This document shows positions 27,730 through 37,898 of a stretch of DNA of 61,885 bases, piece by piece. The notes under the pieces were generated by a model that searched no databases, was not told where the DNA came from, and was given only the letters and a program-made list of their open reading frames with translations. Both the position numbers and the translations under genes were made by a program. How positions within the stretch are numbered: the stretch's first letter is position 1; each line of letters begins with the position of its first letter. Source of the stretch: Stenotrophomonas terrae. GTDB lineage: Bacteria > Pseudomonadota > Gammaproteobacteria > Xanthomonadales > Xanthomonadaceae. Where the stretch lies: contig NZ_LDJJ01000032.1 of the NCBI RefSeq assembly GCF_001431465.1, positions 1-61,885 of the forward strand, in the 5' to 3' direction.

Positions 27730-28296
27730 TCAGCGCTGTGGTGCCGCTGCGGCCAACGCGCCTTCAATTGCCGCGCGCAGTTCCGGATCATCCGGCTTCA
27801 CCTTGCTGGGGAACTGTGCCAGCACGCGCCCATCGCGGGATATCAGATATTTGTGGAAATTCCAGCCCGGTGCCACGCCACTGAGGCGGGTCAGATCCTG
27901 GTACAGCGGGGTCGCTTCCGGCCCGACCACATGCACTTTTTCAAACATGGGGAACTTCACCCCATACGTAAGCGTGCAGAACTCCTGAATCTGCGCCTCG
28001 CTGCCGGGCTCCTGGCCTTTGAAATCATTGGACGGAAAGCCCAACACGGCAAAACCACGCGGCGCCAGTTCCTGTTGCAATGCCTCCAGGCCTTCGTATT
28101 GCGGGGTGAAACCGCACTTGGAGGCGGTATTGACCACCAACAACACCTTGCCGCCATACGCGCGATTCAGGTTTACCTCGTCTTTTCCGGCCAGAGAACG
28201 GTAGTTACGGTCCAGCAGCGGGCCGGCCGCCGCATCCAACGCGCCACCTACAGAAGCAACAAAAGCAATTGAAATCAATATATTACGAATGTTCAC
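27730..28296 (-). CDS. Exported glutathione peroxidase
   Basis: This 188-residue GPx-family thiol peroxidase has a hydrophobic N-terminal signal segment (ILISIAFVASVGGALDAAAG). The peroxidatic site is in VVNTASKCGFTPQYEGLEAL, with Cys in place of selenocysteine. FPSNDFKGQEPG and WNFHKYLI supply the remaining conserved residues. I chose the GTG at 28296 because AGGAG stands 6 nt upstream. The frame remains open further upstream, but that stretch overlaps the divergent promoter and is not protein-like. The product probably detoxifies peroxides in the periplasm, with thioredoxin or glutathione as the likely reductant class. Confidence 0.92.
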   Translation of the reverse strand: MNIRNILISIAFVASVGGALDAAAGPLLDRNYRSLAGKDEVNLNRAYGGKVLLVVNTASKCGFTPQYEGLEALQQELAPRGFAVLGFPSNDFKGQEPGSEAQIQEFCTLTYGVKFPMFEKVHVVGPEATPLYQDLTRLSGVAPGWNFHKYLISRDGRVLAQFPSKVKPDDPELRAAIEGALAAAAPQR

Positions 28297-28361
28297 CGGA
28301 TTCTCCTGGGCGCTGCAAGCAGGTTTGGGGCGGCATAGGCCATCAGTTGGGTCATAAGCAG

Positions 28362-28402
28362 TTGCATACCGGCGTGTCGGTGTTATAGTTGCATACAACA
28401 CC
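28362..28402 (+). promoter_or_regulatory. Promoter and YtrA-type operator of the GntR-ABC operon
   Basis: A promoter (TTGCAT 28362-28367, 16-bp spacer, TATAGT 28384-28389) overlaps a dyad at 28379-28402. The dyad has perfect arms GGTGTT/AACACC plus symmetric TA pairs, of the form GGTGTT-N-TA-N6-TA-N-AACACC. This spacing fits a dimeric GntR regulator of the YtrA group; the cognate gene is the second of the operon. Confidence 0.75.
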
Positions 28403-28425
28403 AGCCACCCTACACAGGGGCCTCC

Positions 28426-28668
28426 ATGAACACCAAGCACGGCAGACACGCTCTCCACGCACTGATGGTCACAGGCACCTTGCTGTTGCTGGGCTGCTCG
28501 ACCTCCCTAGGCAACGGCTTGGCCAATGCCCGGGATTATGCAGCCCAGGTGGGCAGTGATGGACAGGATGCCGACGATACCCCCAAAGCGAAACGACCGG
28601 CTCGACGGATGCGGACCAGCCTTTCGATGCCTTACTTTTCTTTCGCACAGCTGAATTCGCGGAGCTGA
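28426..28668 (+). CDS. Small lipoprotein leading the GntR-ABC operon
   Basis: This 80-residue predicted lipoprotein has an N-terminal hydrophobic stretch (ALMVTGTLLLLGC) ending in the lipobox LLGC at about Cys25. A short Asp-rich then Arg/Lys-rich linker and the tail MPYFSFAQLNSRS follow. I do not recognise a family. It is the first gene after the operator, and GntR begins 3 bp after its stop, so it is expressed with the ABC transporter. Its membrane anchoring and position suggest a role in sensing or protecting against the stress the operon handles. That role is inference only. Confidence 0.72.
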   Translation: MNTKHGRHALHALMVTGTLLLLGCSTSLGNGLANARDYAAQVGSDGQDADDTPKAKRPARRMRTSLSMPYFSFAQLNSRS

Positions 28669-28671
28669 CCC

Positions 28672-29034
28672 ATGAGCGATATCCAGTGGAGCGATGGCGC
28701 TCCCATTTACCGCCAGCTGAAGGATCGCGTGATTGCGATGATGCTGGACGGAATCCTGAAGCCGGGCGACGCCCTGCCCTCGGTACGCCAGGTTGCGGCC
28801 GAGTACCAATTGAACCCGATCACGGTTTCGCGCGCCTACCAGGAGTTGGCCGACGAAAATCTGGTCGAGAAGCGCCGTGGCCTTGGCATGTTCATGACCG
28901 AGGAGGCTGCGCAGAAGCTGCGCGGCAGCGAGCGCGACCGCTTTCTCAATGACGAATGGCCGGCCGTGCTGGAGCGTATCCAGCGCCTGGGCCTGACGAT
29001 GAAAGATTTGCTGCCACCGGGGACCACTCTATGA
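28672..29034 (+). CDS. GntR-family regulator, YtrA subfamily
   Basis: At 120 residues this is the short YtrA type of GntR repressor: a winged helix (PIYRQLKDRVIAMMLDGILK, LPSVRQVAAEYQLNPITVSRAYQEL) and a short helical dimerisation tail with no large ligand domain. YtrA regulators characteristically sit next to ABC transporter genes and respond to cell-wall-active compounds. Its TGA overlaps the ATG of the ATPase gene (ATGA), so the two are coupled. The operator at 28379-28402 is the obvious target. Confidence 0.93.
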   Translation: MSDIQWSDGAPIYRQLKDRVIAMMLDGILKPGDALPSVRQVAAEYQLNPITVSRAYQELADENLVEKRRGLGMFMTEEAAQKLRGSERDRFLNDEWPAVLERIQRLGLTMKDLLPPGTTL

Positions 29035-29903
29035 ACGCCGCCGTCGAAGCCGTCGTTTCCGCCAAGGGCCTGCGCAAGGCCTACAAGCAGAAGCCAGCGC
29101 TGGACAACACCAGCTTTTCCATTGAACCGGGCCGTATCGTCGGCCTGATCGGGCCCAACGGCGCCGGCAAGACCACGGCGTTGAAGGCCGTGCTCGGCCT
29201 GACCTCGTTCGACGGCGACCTGCAGGTGCTGGGCATGGACCCGCGCAGCCAGCGCGACGACCTGATGAATGATGTCTGCTTCATCGCCGACGTGGCGGTG
29301 CTGCCGCGCTGGTTGCGGGTAAAGGAAGCCATTGATTTCGTCGCCGGCGTGCACCCGCGCTTTGACCGCGCCCGCTGCGAGCGCTTCCTGGCCAATACCA
29401 AGCTCAACCCCAAGCAACGGGTGCGCGAGATGTCCAAGGGCATGGTGGTGCAGCTGCACCTTGCCCTGGTGATGGCCATCGACGCCAAGATCCTGGTGCT
29501 GGACGAGCCCACCCTGGGCCTGGACATCATGTACCGCAAGGAGTTCTACCAGCGCCTGCTGGAGGATTACTTCGACGAACAGAAGACCATCATCATCACC
29601 ACCCACCAGGTGGAAGAGGTCGAGCACATCCTCACCGACGTGCTGTTCATCCGCGATGGCAGGATCGTGCTGTCCTCGGACATGGAAAGCCTGGCTGACC
29701 GCTACACCGAGCTGCTGACCTCGGCCGACAGCGTGCATGCCGCACGTGCGCTGGCCCCTATCGACGAGCGCGCCCTGCCCTTCGGCAAGACCGTGCTGCT
29801 GTTCGATGGCGCCGACCGCAACCAACTTGCCAGCATGGGTGAAATCCGCACCCCCGGCCTGGCCGACCTGTTCGTGGCCACCATGAAGGGAACCTACGCA
29901 TGA
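29031..29903 (+). CDS. ABC transporter ATP-binding protein
   Basis: The 290-residue cytoplasmic ATPase has Walker A GPNGAGKTT (near residue 43), an unusual signature segment VREMSKGMVVQLHLAL, Walker B ILVLDEPTLGLD and the switch histidine in IIITTHQVEE. The signature lacks the canonical LSGGQ, having MSKGM instead, as is common in YtrB/CcmA-like export ATPases. I chose the ATG at 29031, which overlaps the GntR stop; the upstream in-frame extension is the shadow of GntR. Its stop overlaps the permease start (ATGA). Confidence 0.94.
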   Translation: MNAAVEAVVSAKGLRKAYKQKPALDNTSFSIEPGRIVGLIGPNGAGKTTALKAVLGLTSFDGDLQVLGMDPRSQRDDLMNDVCFIADVAVLPRWLRVKEAIDFVAGVHPRFDRARCERFLANTKLNPKQRVREMSKGMVVQLHLALVMAIDAKILVLDEPTLGLDIMYRKEFYQRLLEDYFDEQKTIIITTHQVEEVEHILTDVLFIRDGRIVLSSDMESLADRYTELLTSADSVHAARALAPIDERALPFGKTVLLFDGADRNQLASMGEIRTPGLADLFVATMKGTYA

Positions 29904-30880
29904 ACGCCGCTCACAACATCACCCCGCTCGGCAAATTCAAGTGGCTGCTCAAACGTGAGTACTGGGAAAACCGGGGCGGCTTCGTCTGGGCCCAGGTCAT
30001 CACCGGCGGTATTGCCATCCTGTTCGCCATCATCGGCGCCCTGATTGGTGCATTCGCCGCGCGCAATTCCGACGGCATCAACCATATGGGCGATGTCAGC
30101 GAATACCTGAAGGTGATGGGGGCATTCGGCGATGGCCTGCTGCTGGCAGGCATCTTCCTGGCCTCGCTGATACTGGCCTTCGTGGTGTTCTTCTACGCGC
30201 TTGGCAGCCTGTATGACGACCGCCGCGACCGCAGCGTGCTGTTCTGGAAATCGCTGCCGGTTTCCGACACCCAGACCGTGTTGTCCAAGGCCCTGTGGGC
30301 ACTGGTATTGGCACCGTTGATCGCGATGGCGATCGGCCTGATCGTCGGCCTGGTGCTATGGGTTGTTGCCATGATCGGCGCGGCCGCCGCCGGCGCCACC
30401 AGCCCCTGGGCCATTGCCACCCACTCGCACCCGTTCCGGATCCTGGGCCTGGTCCTGAGCACCTTGCCGGTAAGCCTGCTGTGGGCACTGCCGACCGTCG
30501 GCTGGCTGATGTTCTGCTCGGCGCTGGTGCGTTCCAAGCCCTTCCTGTGGGCGGTGCTGCTGCCGCTGCTGGCCTGCACGATGATCAGCATCCTCGGCGC
30601 CATGCCAGGCGTGAAGCTGCCACTGGGGTGGATCTGGTACACCGTTGCCTACCGCGGCCTGCTCAGCGTCTTCCCCTCGTCCTGGTTGCCGCGCGGCCTG
30701 ACTGACACCAATATCGGCAACGATGACATCCAAAGCCCCGCCGATCTGGTGCAGTGGCTGCTGCAGCACCACAGCCTTGGCAAGGTGCTGTCCAACCCCG
30801 ACATCTGGATCGGCGCCGTGGTTGGCATCGCTCTCATCATTGGCGCTGTCTACCTGCGCCGCCGTCGCGACGACATCTGA
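29900..30880 (+). CDS. ABC transporter permease of the GntR-ABC operon
   Basis: This 326-residue membrane protein has six or so hydrophobic segments: about residues 30-55, 75-105, 135-175, 190-215, 220-245 and 300-320. The N-terminal cytoplasmic lead-in (KFKWLLKREYWENRGGF) is typical of ABC-2 permeases. It is coupled to the ATPase by a 4-bp overlap. The substrate is unknown; related transporters give resistance to antimicrobial peptides or envelope stress. The final residues RRRRDDI form a positive cytoplasmic tail. Confidence 0.9.
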   Translation: MNAAHNITPLGKFKWLLKREYWENRGGFVWAQVITGGIAILFAIIGALIGAFAARNSDGINHMGDVSEYLKVMGAFGDGLLLAGIFLASLILAFVVFFYALGSLYDDRRDRSVLFWKSLPVSDTQTVLSKALWALVLAPLIAMAIGLIVGLVLWVVAMIGAAAAGATSPWAIATHSHPFRILGLVLSTLPVSLLWALPTVGWLMFCSALVRSKPFLWAVLLPLLACTMISILGAMPGVKLPLGWIWYTVAYRGLLSVFPSSWLPRGLTDTNIGNDDIQSPADLVQWLLQHHSLGKVLSNPDIWIGAVVGIALIIGAVYLRRRRDDI

Positions 30881-30901
30881 CCCTCGCTCAGGAGAATGTT
30901 C

Positions 30902-31726
30902 ATGCACAAGACGTTTTTACTGGCCGCATTGCTGGCGGCGCCGGGCGCCGCCTTCGCCACCCAGCCCTGCGCGGTAACCGCCCCGCAGTCGCTGAACCTG
31001 GATCTGGCTGGCAGCAAGACCGTGCTCTTCGAGGTCAACAGCCATGACCTGCGCCTGCAGGCCAGCCCCGCTGCCAAGGCCGCCCTCAGCGGACGTGCCT
31101 GCGCCTCCAGCCAGGAACTGCTGGACCAGCTTTCGCTGACCCAGCGCAAGGTCGGCGACAAGCTGGTGGTGACGCTTGAGCGCAAGAACCAGGGGCTGCA
31201 CTTCAATCTCGGCAACACCTACGCCTACCTGGACCTGACCGGCAGCCTGCCTGACGACATCCTGGTCCAGCTCAAGGTCGGCTCCGGTGATGCTTCGCTG
31301 GCCGGTGCGCAGAGCATGAGTGCCGATGTCGGCTCGGGCGATGTCAGTGCCCGTGACATCAAGGGGCTGGCCACCGCTGCGGTGGGCTCGGGCGATATCG
31401 AATTCAACAATATCGGTTCGCTGTATGTGCTGTCGGTGGGTTCGGGCGACGTCAAGGCCAATGGTGTGCGCGGCAATGCCCGCGTCGGCACCGTCGGCTC
31501 CGGCGATGTCGAGCTGCACGGCGTGCAGGGCGCGGTGAGCATCGAGAGCATTGGCTCGGGTGATGTCGATATTCACGACAGCCGCGGCGCGGTAAGCCTG
31601 GGCTCACTGGGCTCGGGCGACCTGGACGTGCGTGGCGCCGCCAGCCTCAAGGTGGACCGGGTCGGCAGCGGCTCGGTGAACCATTCCGGCATCACCGGCG
31701 CCGTCGACCTGCCAAAAAAACGCTGA
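30902..31726 (+). CDS. Exported GSGD-repeat protein (DUF4097/GIN-like beta-solenoid)
   Basis: The protein has 274 residues. It has a signal peptide (KTFLLAALLAAPGAAFA), an N-terminal domain of about 100 residues, and then eight imperfect repeats of 17-19 residues at roughly 125-265. Each repeat opens with [VIL]GSGD followed by a short beta strand, and the last reads GSGSV. This is the pattern of DUF4097/DUF2807 auto-transported adhesin-like beta-solenoids. I chose the ATG at 30902 because AGGAG sits 7 nt before it, whereas it directly abuts the ATG at 30896. It follows the permease by 21 bp in the same operon and is probably periplasmic. Confidence 0.85.
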   Translation: MHKTFLLAALLAAPGAAFATQPCAVTAPQSLNLDLAGSKTVLFEVNSHDLRLQASPAAKAALSGRACASSQELLDQLSLTQRKVGDKLVVTLERKNQGLHFNLGNTYAYLDLTGSLPDDILVQLKVGSGDASLAGAQSMSADVGSGDVSARDIKGLATAAVGSGDIEFNNIGSLYVLSVGSGDVKANGVRGNARVGTVGSGDVELHGVQGAVSIESIGSGDVDIHDSRGAVSLGSLGSGDLDVRGAASLKVDRVGSGSVNHSGITGAVDLPKKR

Positions 31727-31755
31727 TTCCTTCTTACCGCAACGGAACGCACACC

Positions 31756-32340
31756 ATGAAGATCCTCAACGCCCCCCTGCTGGCCCTGGCGCTGGCAATC
31801 CCGTTGGCTGCCTGCGGCGAAAAGCCAGCGGCCAATGCACCTGACACCGAAACCACCATCGGCGCAAAGGTCCGTGAGGCCACCGACAAGGCCCGCAAGG
31901 AACTGGCCGAAGGCAACGTCAGCATTGGCAGCGATGGCGCCAAAGTTGAGCTCACGCCAAGCGGTGACCTGCTGATCAACGGCACCTCCATCCCGCTCAA
32001 CGACAGCCAGCGCGCCATCACCCTGCAATACCGCAAGCAGATGATCGGCGTCGCCGAAGCCGGTATCGAAATTGGCGTGCAGGGTGCGAACCTTGGCGCC
32101 AAGGCTGCCGGCGAGGCGATCAAGGGCCTGTTCTCCGGCGATACCGACAAGATCGAGGAGCGCGTCAATGCCGAGGCCGAGAAGATCAAGGCCAGCGCCA
32201 TGAAGCTGTGCGACCAGCTGCCCGCCCTGATGGTCACCCAGCAGCAACTGGCTGCAGCGGTGCCGGCGTTCAAGCCCTACGCGAAGATGGACCAGAGTGA
32301 CATCGACGACTGCCGGGAGGGCAACGTCGACGTCCCCTGA
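31756..32340 (+). CDS. Lipoprotein, YggN/DUF2884-like
   Basis: This 194-residue predicted lipoprotein has the lipobox LAAC at about Cys20. A charged helix (KVREATDKARKELAEG) comes next. Then comes a beta segment GDLLINGTSIPLND, then a Gly/Ala-rich helical part (AGIEIGVQGANLGAKAAGEA) and a C-terminal region with two Cys (KLCDQLP, DDCREG). This resembles the DUF2884 (YggN) family. It begins 29 bp after the GSGD-repeat gene and is followed by a second lipoprotein with a similar central motif. The function is not known. Confidence 0.78.
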   Translation: MKILNAPLLALALAIPLAACGEKPAANAPDTETTIGAKVREATDKARKELAEGNVSIGSDGAKVELTPSGDLLINGTSIPLNDSQRAITLQYRKQMIGVAEAGIEIGVQGANLGAKAAGEAIKGLFSGDTDKIEERVNAEAEKIKASAMKLCDQLPALMVTQQQLAAAVPAFKPYAKMDQSDIDDCREGNVDVP

Positions 32341-32398
32341 CCCTGCACGCAAGACGGAGCGGTAGAATCACCGCTCCGTCGTTGTTGCTGCCCTTGCC

Positions 32399-32827
32399 AT
32401 GAACAAACTGCTGTTGTTGATCCTCGTTGCCTTCGCCACCCTGGCCACCGGCTGTGATCGCCAGAAGTACGCCGAACACCGCAGCGAGCGCAGCAAGCCC
32501 AAGACCGAAGTCACCCTGGAGCGCATCGCCATCCGCCGCGCGCCCTACCCGAACCTGGACATCCTGCCGGACGGCCGCCTGCGCGTTGATGACATCGTCA
32601 TCCCCTTGAACGCCGAGCAGCAGGAGTTGCTGCACACCAGCTACGTCAAGCTGCAGATCCTGCGCCAGAACACGCTGGTGGACGCCGACCCGGCGCTGGC
32701 ACAGGAACGCTCACTGCCGCTGCAGATCCCGCAAGGCCAGTCGCCATTCCCGCCGGACCTGGCCAAGCAGATCCCCGAGTTCGAAAAGTACGACGAAGCC
32801 CTGGCCAACCTGCGTGCCCTGCGCTGA
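32399..32827 (+). CDS. Lipoprotein, last gene of the GntR-ABC operon
   Basis: The 142-residue protein has a signal peptide ending in the lipobox ATGC at Cys19. The central part DGRLRVDDIVIPLNAEQQELL parallels GDLLINGTSIPLNDSQRAIT of the upstream lipoprotein, so the two appear to be diverged relatives. The remaining C-terminal 60 residues are acidic and polar. The gap to the preceding gene is 58 bp. Two SMAG palindromes follow the stop codon, marking the operon end. No defined function. Confidence 0.75.
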   Translation: MNKLLLLILVAFATLATGCDRQKYAEHRSERSKPKTEVTLERIAIRRAPYPNLDILPDGRLRVDDIVIPLNAEQQELLHTSYVKLQILRQNTLVDADPALAQERSLPLQIPQGQSPFPPDLAKQIPEFEKYDEALANLRALR

Positions 32828-32830
32828 CCT

Positions 32831-33010
32831 GTAGTGCCGAGCCATGCTCGGCAAGGGCCTTACCAAAGATCCTGTGTAGTGCCGAGCCATGCTCGGCAAG
32901 GGCCCTACCAACAATGCCTGCGCAATACGCGAACGGCATTCACAGCGAAGCAAGGCCTGAAAGCCAACCCCTCCCCAACCCTCCCCTGCGCTACGCGCAA
33001 GGGAGGGGGC
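32831..33010. repeat. Two SMAG palindromes plus a G/C-tract hairpin element
   Basis: SMAG copies lie at 32831-32853 and 32876-32898 in plus orientation, 45 bp apart. Further on, 32968-33010 is a hairpin of CCCTCCCC / GGGAGGGG tracts around GCGCTACGCGC. It matches the elements at 45419 and 45550. This fills the convergent gap before fumC; no gene is seen. Confidence 0.88.
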
Positions 33011-33057
33011 AGATGCGTAGCGCCGAACCTCTAATGGTCCTGACGTAGCGCCAAACC

Positions 33058-34467
33058 TCAATGATCGTGAATACCGCCCAGCGTCAGCGCCGCCGGATCC
33101 AGCAGCCGCTTCAACTCGGCCTCTGACAGCCCACTGTCCTCCAGCGCCACGTCCAGCACCGGCCGCTGTTCCTTGTAGGCGCGCTTGGCAATTGCCGCCG
33201 CCTTCTCGTAGCCGATGATCGGGTTCAGCGCGGTCACCAGGATGGGATTGCGCGCCAGTGCCTCACGTACCCGCTCCTGCTTGACCACCAACCCGACAAA
33301 CACCTTGTCGGCCAGCAGGTTCATCACATTGGACAGCAGCTGGATCGAGTCCAGCAGATTGGCCGCAATCAGCGGCAGCGCCACATTCAACTGGAAATTG
33401 CCGGTCTGCCCGGCGACGGTGATCGCGGTGTGGTGACCGATCACCTGCGCGGCCACCATCACCGTCGCCTCCGGGATCACCGGGTTGACCTTGCCCGGCA
33501 TGATCGAGCTGCCCGGCTGCAACGCCGGCAATTCCAGTTCACCCAGCCCGGCCAGCGGCCCGGAATTCATCCAGCGCAGATCGTTGGCGATCTTGATCAA
33601 GGCCACCGCCAGCGCATTGAGCTGGCCGGACAACTCCACCGCATCGTCCTGCGCGGCCAGGCCTTCGAACTTGTTGGCCGCACTCTCGAACTTGACCCCG
33701 GTGCTGGCCGACAGCGCCCGCGCCACCTTGCCACCAAAGCGCGGGTCGGCATTGATGCCGGTGCCAATGGCGGTGCCGCCCAGCGGCAACCGACGCAGCC
33801 GCTTGAGCGCGTCTTCAATCCGGTCCTCGGCCGAAGCCAGCTGTGCCGACCACGCCCCGAACTCCTGGCCAAAGGTCAGCGGCATCGCATCCATCAGATG
33901 GGTACGGCCGGTCTTGACGATCTTGCCCAGGTTGCGGGCACGCTTGTCGATGGTCTTGCGCAGGTGCTTGAGCGCCGGCAGCAGCGATTCCACCACCTCG
34001 AGCTGGGCCGAGACGCGGATAGCCGTAGGAATAACGTCATTGGAGCTCTGCCCCAGATTGACGTGGTCGTTGGGGTGCACGGCGGTCTTGCCGGCCTTGC
34101 CGCCGAGGTTGGCCAGGGTGGCAATGACCTCGTTGGCATTCATATTGGACGAGGTACCCGAGCCGGTCTGGTACACATCAATTGGAAACTGGCCATCATG
34201 CGCGCCGATTGCCACCTCGGTGGCCGCCGACTGGATTGCCTTGCCCACGCCCTTGGGCAGCAGCCCAAGGCCGGTATTGACCTCGGCCGCGGCGCCCTTG
34301 ATCAGGCCCAGCGCACGGATGAAAGCACGCGGCATGCGCTGCCCGGATACCGGGAAATTCTCAACCGCACGCTGGGTCTGTGCGCCCCACAGGGCCTCGG
34401 CGGGCACCTGCAGTTCGCCCATGCTGTCGTGTTCGGTCCGGAAACCACTCTTGGAAACCTTGCTCAT
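33058..34467 (-). CDS. fumC: Fumarate hydratase class II
   Basis: This iron-independent fumarase converts fumarate to L-malate in the TCA cycle. The ~469 residues show the N-terminal TEHDSMGELQVP, GSGTSSNMNANEV near 105, TGRTHLMDAMPL near 190 and the superfamily signature GSSIMPGKVNPVIPE near 320. I chose the ATG at 34467, with GGAG 6 nt upstream; the ATG at 34470 is possible. It is divergent from purB across about 200 bp. Confidence 0.95.
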   Translation of the reverse strand: MSKVSKSGFRTEHDSMGELQVPAEALWGAQTQRAVENFPVSGQRMPRAFIRALGLIKGAAAEVNTGLGLLPKGVGKAIQSAATEVAIGAHDGQFPIDVYQTGSGTSSNMNANEVIATLANLGGKAGKTAVHPNDHVNLGQSSNDVIPTAIRVSAQLEVVESLLPALKHLRKTIDKRARNLGKIVKTGRTHLMDAMPLTFGQEFGAWSAQLASAEDRIEDALKRLRRLPLGGTAIGTGINADPRFGGKVARALSASTGVKFESAANKFEGLAAQDDAVELSGQLNALAVALIKIANDLRWMNSGPLAGLGELELPALQPGSSIMPGKVNPVIPEATVMVAAQVIGHHTAITVAGQTGNFQLNVALPLIAANLLDSIQLLSNVMNLLADKVFVGLVVKQERVREALARNPILVTALNPIIGYEKAAAIAKRAYKEQRPVLDVALEDSGLSEAELKRLLDPAALTLGGIHDH

Positions 34468-34633
34468 CATCAACTCCGCACAATCTCATTGTTGGGGAAG
34501 GGAAAGCTGCGGCTGGCGGTGGGCAGACTCCCCGGCTGGCGGCTATCGACACAATACCCGCCCGCCCCGGCAAAGACATCCGCGGCCGATGGGATACAAC
34601 GGCCCAGCAACGCCTGGCGCGCCGGCAGCGTAG

Positions 34634-36052
<1,419 letters not shown>

Positions 36053-36115
36053 ATTTTCAGCATCGCGAGATGCTGAAGCCAGTCGTCCCCCAGGAAAGAC
36101 CGACTGTAGTGCCGA

Positions 36116-36308
36116 GCCATGCTCGGCAGGGCTTTACTGGTAGAGCCTCTTGCCGAGCATGGCTCGGCACTACGGTGCATTGCTGGTACAGCCCTTGCCG
36201 AGCATGGCTCGGCACTACGATGCATTGCTGGTACAGCCCCTGCCGAGCATGGCTCGGCACTACGGTGCATTGCTGTACCGCCTCTTGCCGAGCTTGGCGC
36301 GGCATTAC
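36116..36308. repeat. SMAG palindrome cluster, five copies, downstream of purB
   Basis: One plus-oriented copy lies at 36116-36138. Four inverted copies lie at 36151-36173, 36196-36218, 36241-36263 and a degenerate one at 36286-36308, 45 bp apart. The rest of the gap to 36419 contains a small GTGCGC/GCGCAC hairpin near 36371-36386 and no gene. Confidence 0.9.
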
Positions 36309-36419
36309 ATTTGATTCAGATCAGTCGCATGCCGTGCGCATTGTCGCCAACAAGGGGACAATGGGGACCTGTGCGCTACGCGCACCCCTGTTCGACCTCC
36401 GTTGCAAAGGATTTCCCCC

Positions 36420-37898
36420 ATGGCTGCACGCAAGCAAAAGACCTATCCGATCGAAGTACAGGCCCGCGCCGGCCTGCCGCTGGGCATGGCCCCAGCCACC
36501 TTCCTGCGCGACTACTGGCAGAAGCGTCCGCTGTTGATCCGCGCCGCCTTCCCGGATTTTGAAACCCCGGTGCTGCCGGAAGACCTGGCCGGCCTGGCCT
36601 GCGAGGAAGGCGCGCTGGCACGTATCGTCAGCCACGACCGCGCCACCGACGGCTGGGAGCTGCGTACCGGCCCGTTCCAGGAAGAAGACTTCCCCGGCAT
36701 GCCCGACCACGACTGGACCCTGCTGGTGCAGGACGTGGACAAGTGGGACCCGGAAGTGCGCGCCCTGACCTCGTACTTCAACTTCCTGCCGCGCTGGCGC
36801 ATGGACGACGTGATGATCAGCTTTGCCGCCACCGGCGGTTCGGTTGGCGCGCATGTCGACCAGTACGACGTATTCCTGCTGCAGGCCCATGGCCAGCGCC
36901 GCTGGCAGATCGACGCCAGCGAGTCGACCAAGGGCAAGCGCCCGTCGCTGGAGTTCCGCCCCGACGTGGAACTGAAGCTGCTGAAGAAGTTCAAGGCGAC
37001 CCACGATTGGGTGCTGGGCCCGGGCGACATGCTGTACCTGCCGCCGAACGTGCCGCACAACGGCGTTGCCGTGAACCCCTGCCTGACCTTCTCCTTCGGC
37101 ATGCGTGCGCCGTCCTCGGCTGAGCTGATCAGCGACTACCTGGACGATCTGGTCGCCGATGCCGACGAATCCATCCGCTTCCAGGACCCGGACCTGAAGC
37201 TGCCGGAAGACCCGAACGAGATCGACGCAGCCGCCATGAAGCGCGTCGTCGCCGCGCTCAATGCGCTGCGCATGAATGACCCGGACCGCCTCGGCAACTG
37301 GTTCGGCCGCTTCATCACCACCTACCGCGCCGCTGGCGACATCCTGCCCTCGCAGGCCCCGCCGCCGCCGGAAGAAGTGACTGCCGAGCTGGAAAACGGC
37401 GGCGTGCTTGAGCGCCACCCCTGGGCCCGCCTGGCCTGGCGCCGCGCCACCCGTGGTGCCTCGCTGTACTGCTCCGGGCTGGCCTTCCAGCTGTCGATCA
37501 AGGACGCGCAGACCCTGGCCGGCGCCGAGCAGATCGATATCGCCCTGTTCAACAAGCTCGGCAACAAGGGCCGCGACGCCCTGATGGAGCTGATCACCGG
37601 CGGCCATTACCAGCTGCTCGACGTTGAAACCATTGCCGCCATGCTCGCCGAGCAGGACGCGCTGGAAGCCATGGAAGACGTGGCCGAGGAAGATTTCGAG
37701 GACGAGGACTTCGACGACGAGGCCGATGCCCCGGAAGTGGAGATCGAAGTCATCGAGTACAGCGAAGCTGCTGACGGCGAACCGTCCAGCGCCAGCATCG
37801 AGACCGTGCTGGTCAGCGAGGAAGGCGTCGAGGTCGTGGTGATCTGCGACGACGGCGATGAAGAAGACGAAGACGACGCGGAAACGCCGTCGGCATGA
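36420..37898 (+). CDS. JmjC/cupin-fold ribosomal oxygenase (RoxA/YcfD-like) with long acidic tail
   Basis: This 492-residue 2-oxoglutarate/Fe(II) oxygenase is related to E. coli YcfD, which hydroxylates an arginine of ribosomal protein L16. The JmjC domain (about 30-230) has the metal ligands in [11 protein letters not shown] and the distal His in [10 protein letters not shown] dimerisation/winged-helix region reaches about residue 410. The last ~75 residues are an acidic tail ([18 protein letters not shown] and similar) not present in YcfD. I chose the ATG at 36420, with AAAGGA 9 nt upstream. The stop overlaps the GNAT gene (ATGA). Substrate assignment is by family only. Confidence 0.87.
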   Translation: MAARKQKTYPIEVQARAGLPLGMAPATFLRDYWQKRPLLIRAAFPDFETPVLPEDLAGLACEEGALARIVSHDRATDGWELRTGPFQEEDFPGMPDHDWTLLVQDVDKWDPEVRALTSYFNFLPRWRMDDVMISFAATGGSVGAHVDQYDVFLLQAHGQRRWQIDASESTKGKRPSLEFRPDVELKLLKKFKATHDWVLGPGDMLYLPPNVPHNGVAVNPCLTFSFGMRAPSSAELISDYLDDLVADADESIRFQDPDLKLPEDPNEIDAAAMKRVVAALNALRMNDPDRLGNWFGRFITTYRAAGDILPSQAPPPPEEVTAELENGGVLERHPWARLAWRRATRGASLYCSGLAFQLSIKDAQTLAGAEQIDIALFNKLGNKGRDALMELITGGHYQLLDVETIAAMLAEQDALEAMEDVAEEDFEDEDFDDEADAPEVEIEVIEYSEAADGEPSSASIETVLVSEEGVEVVVICDDGDEEDEDDAETPSA

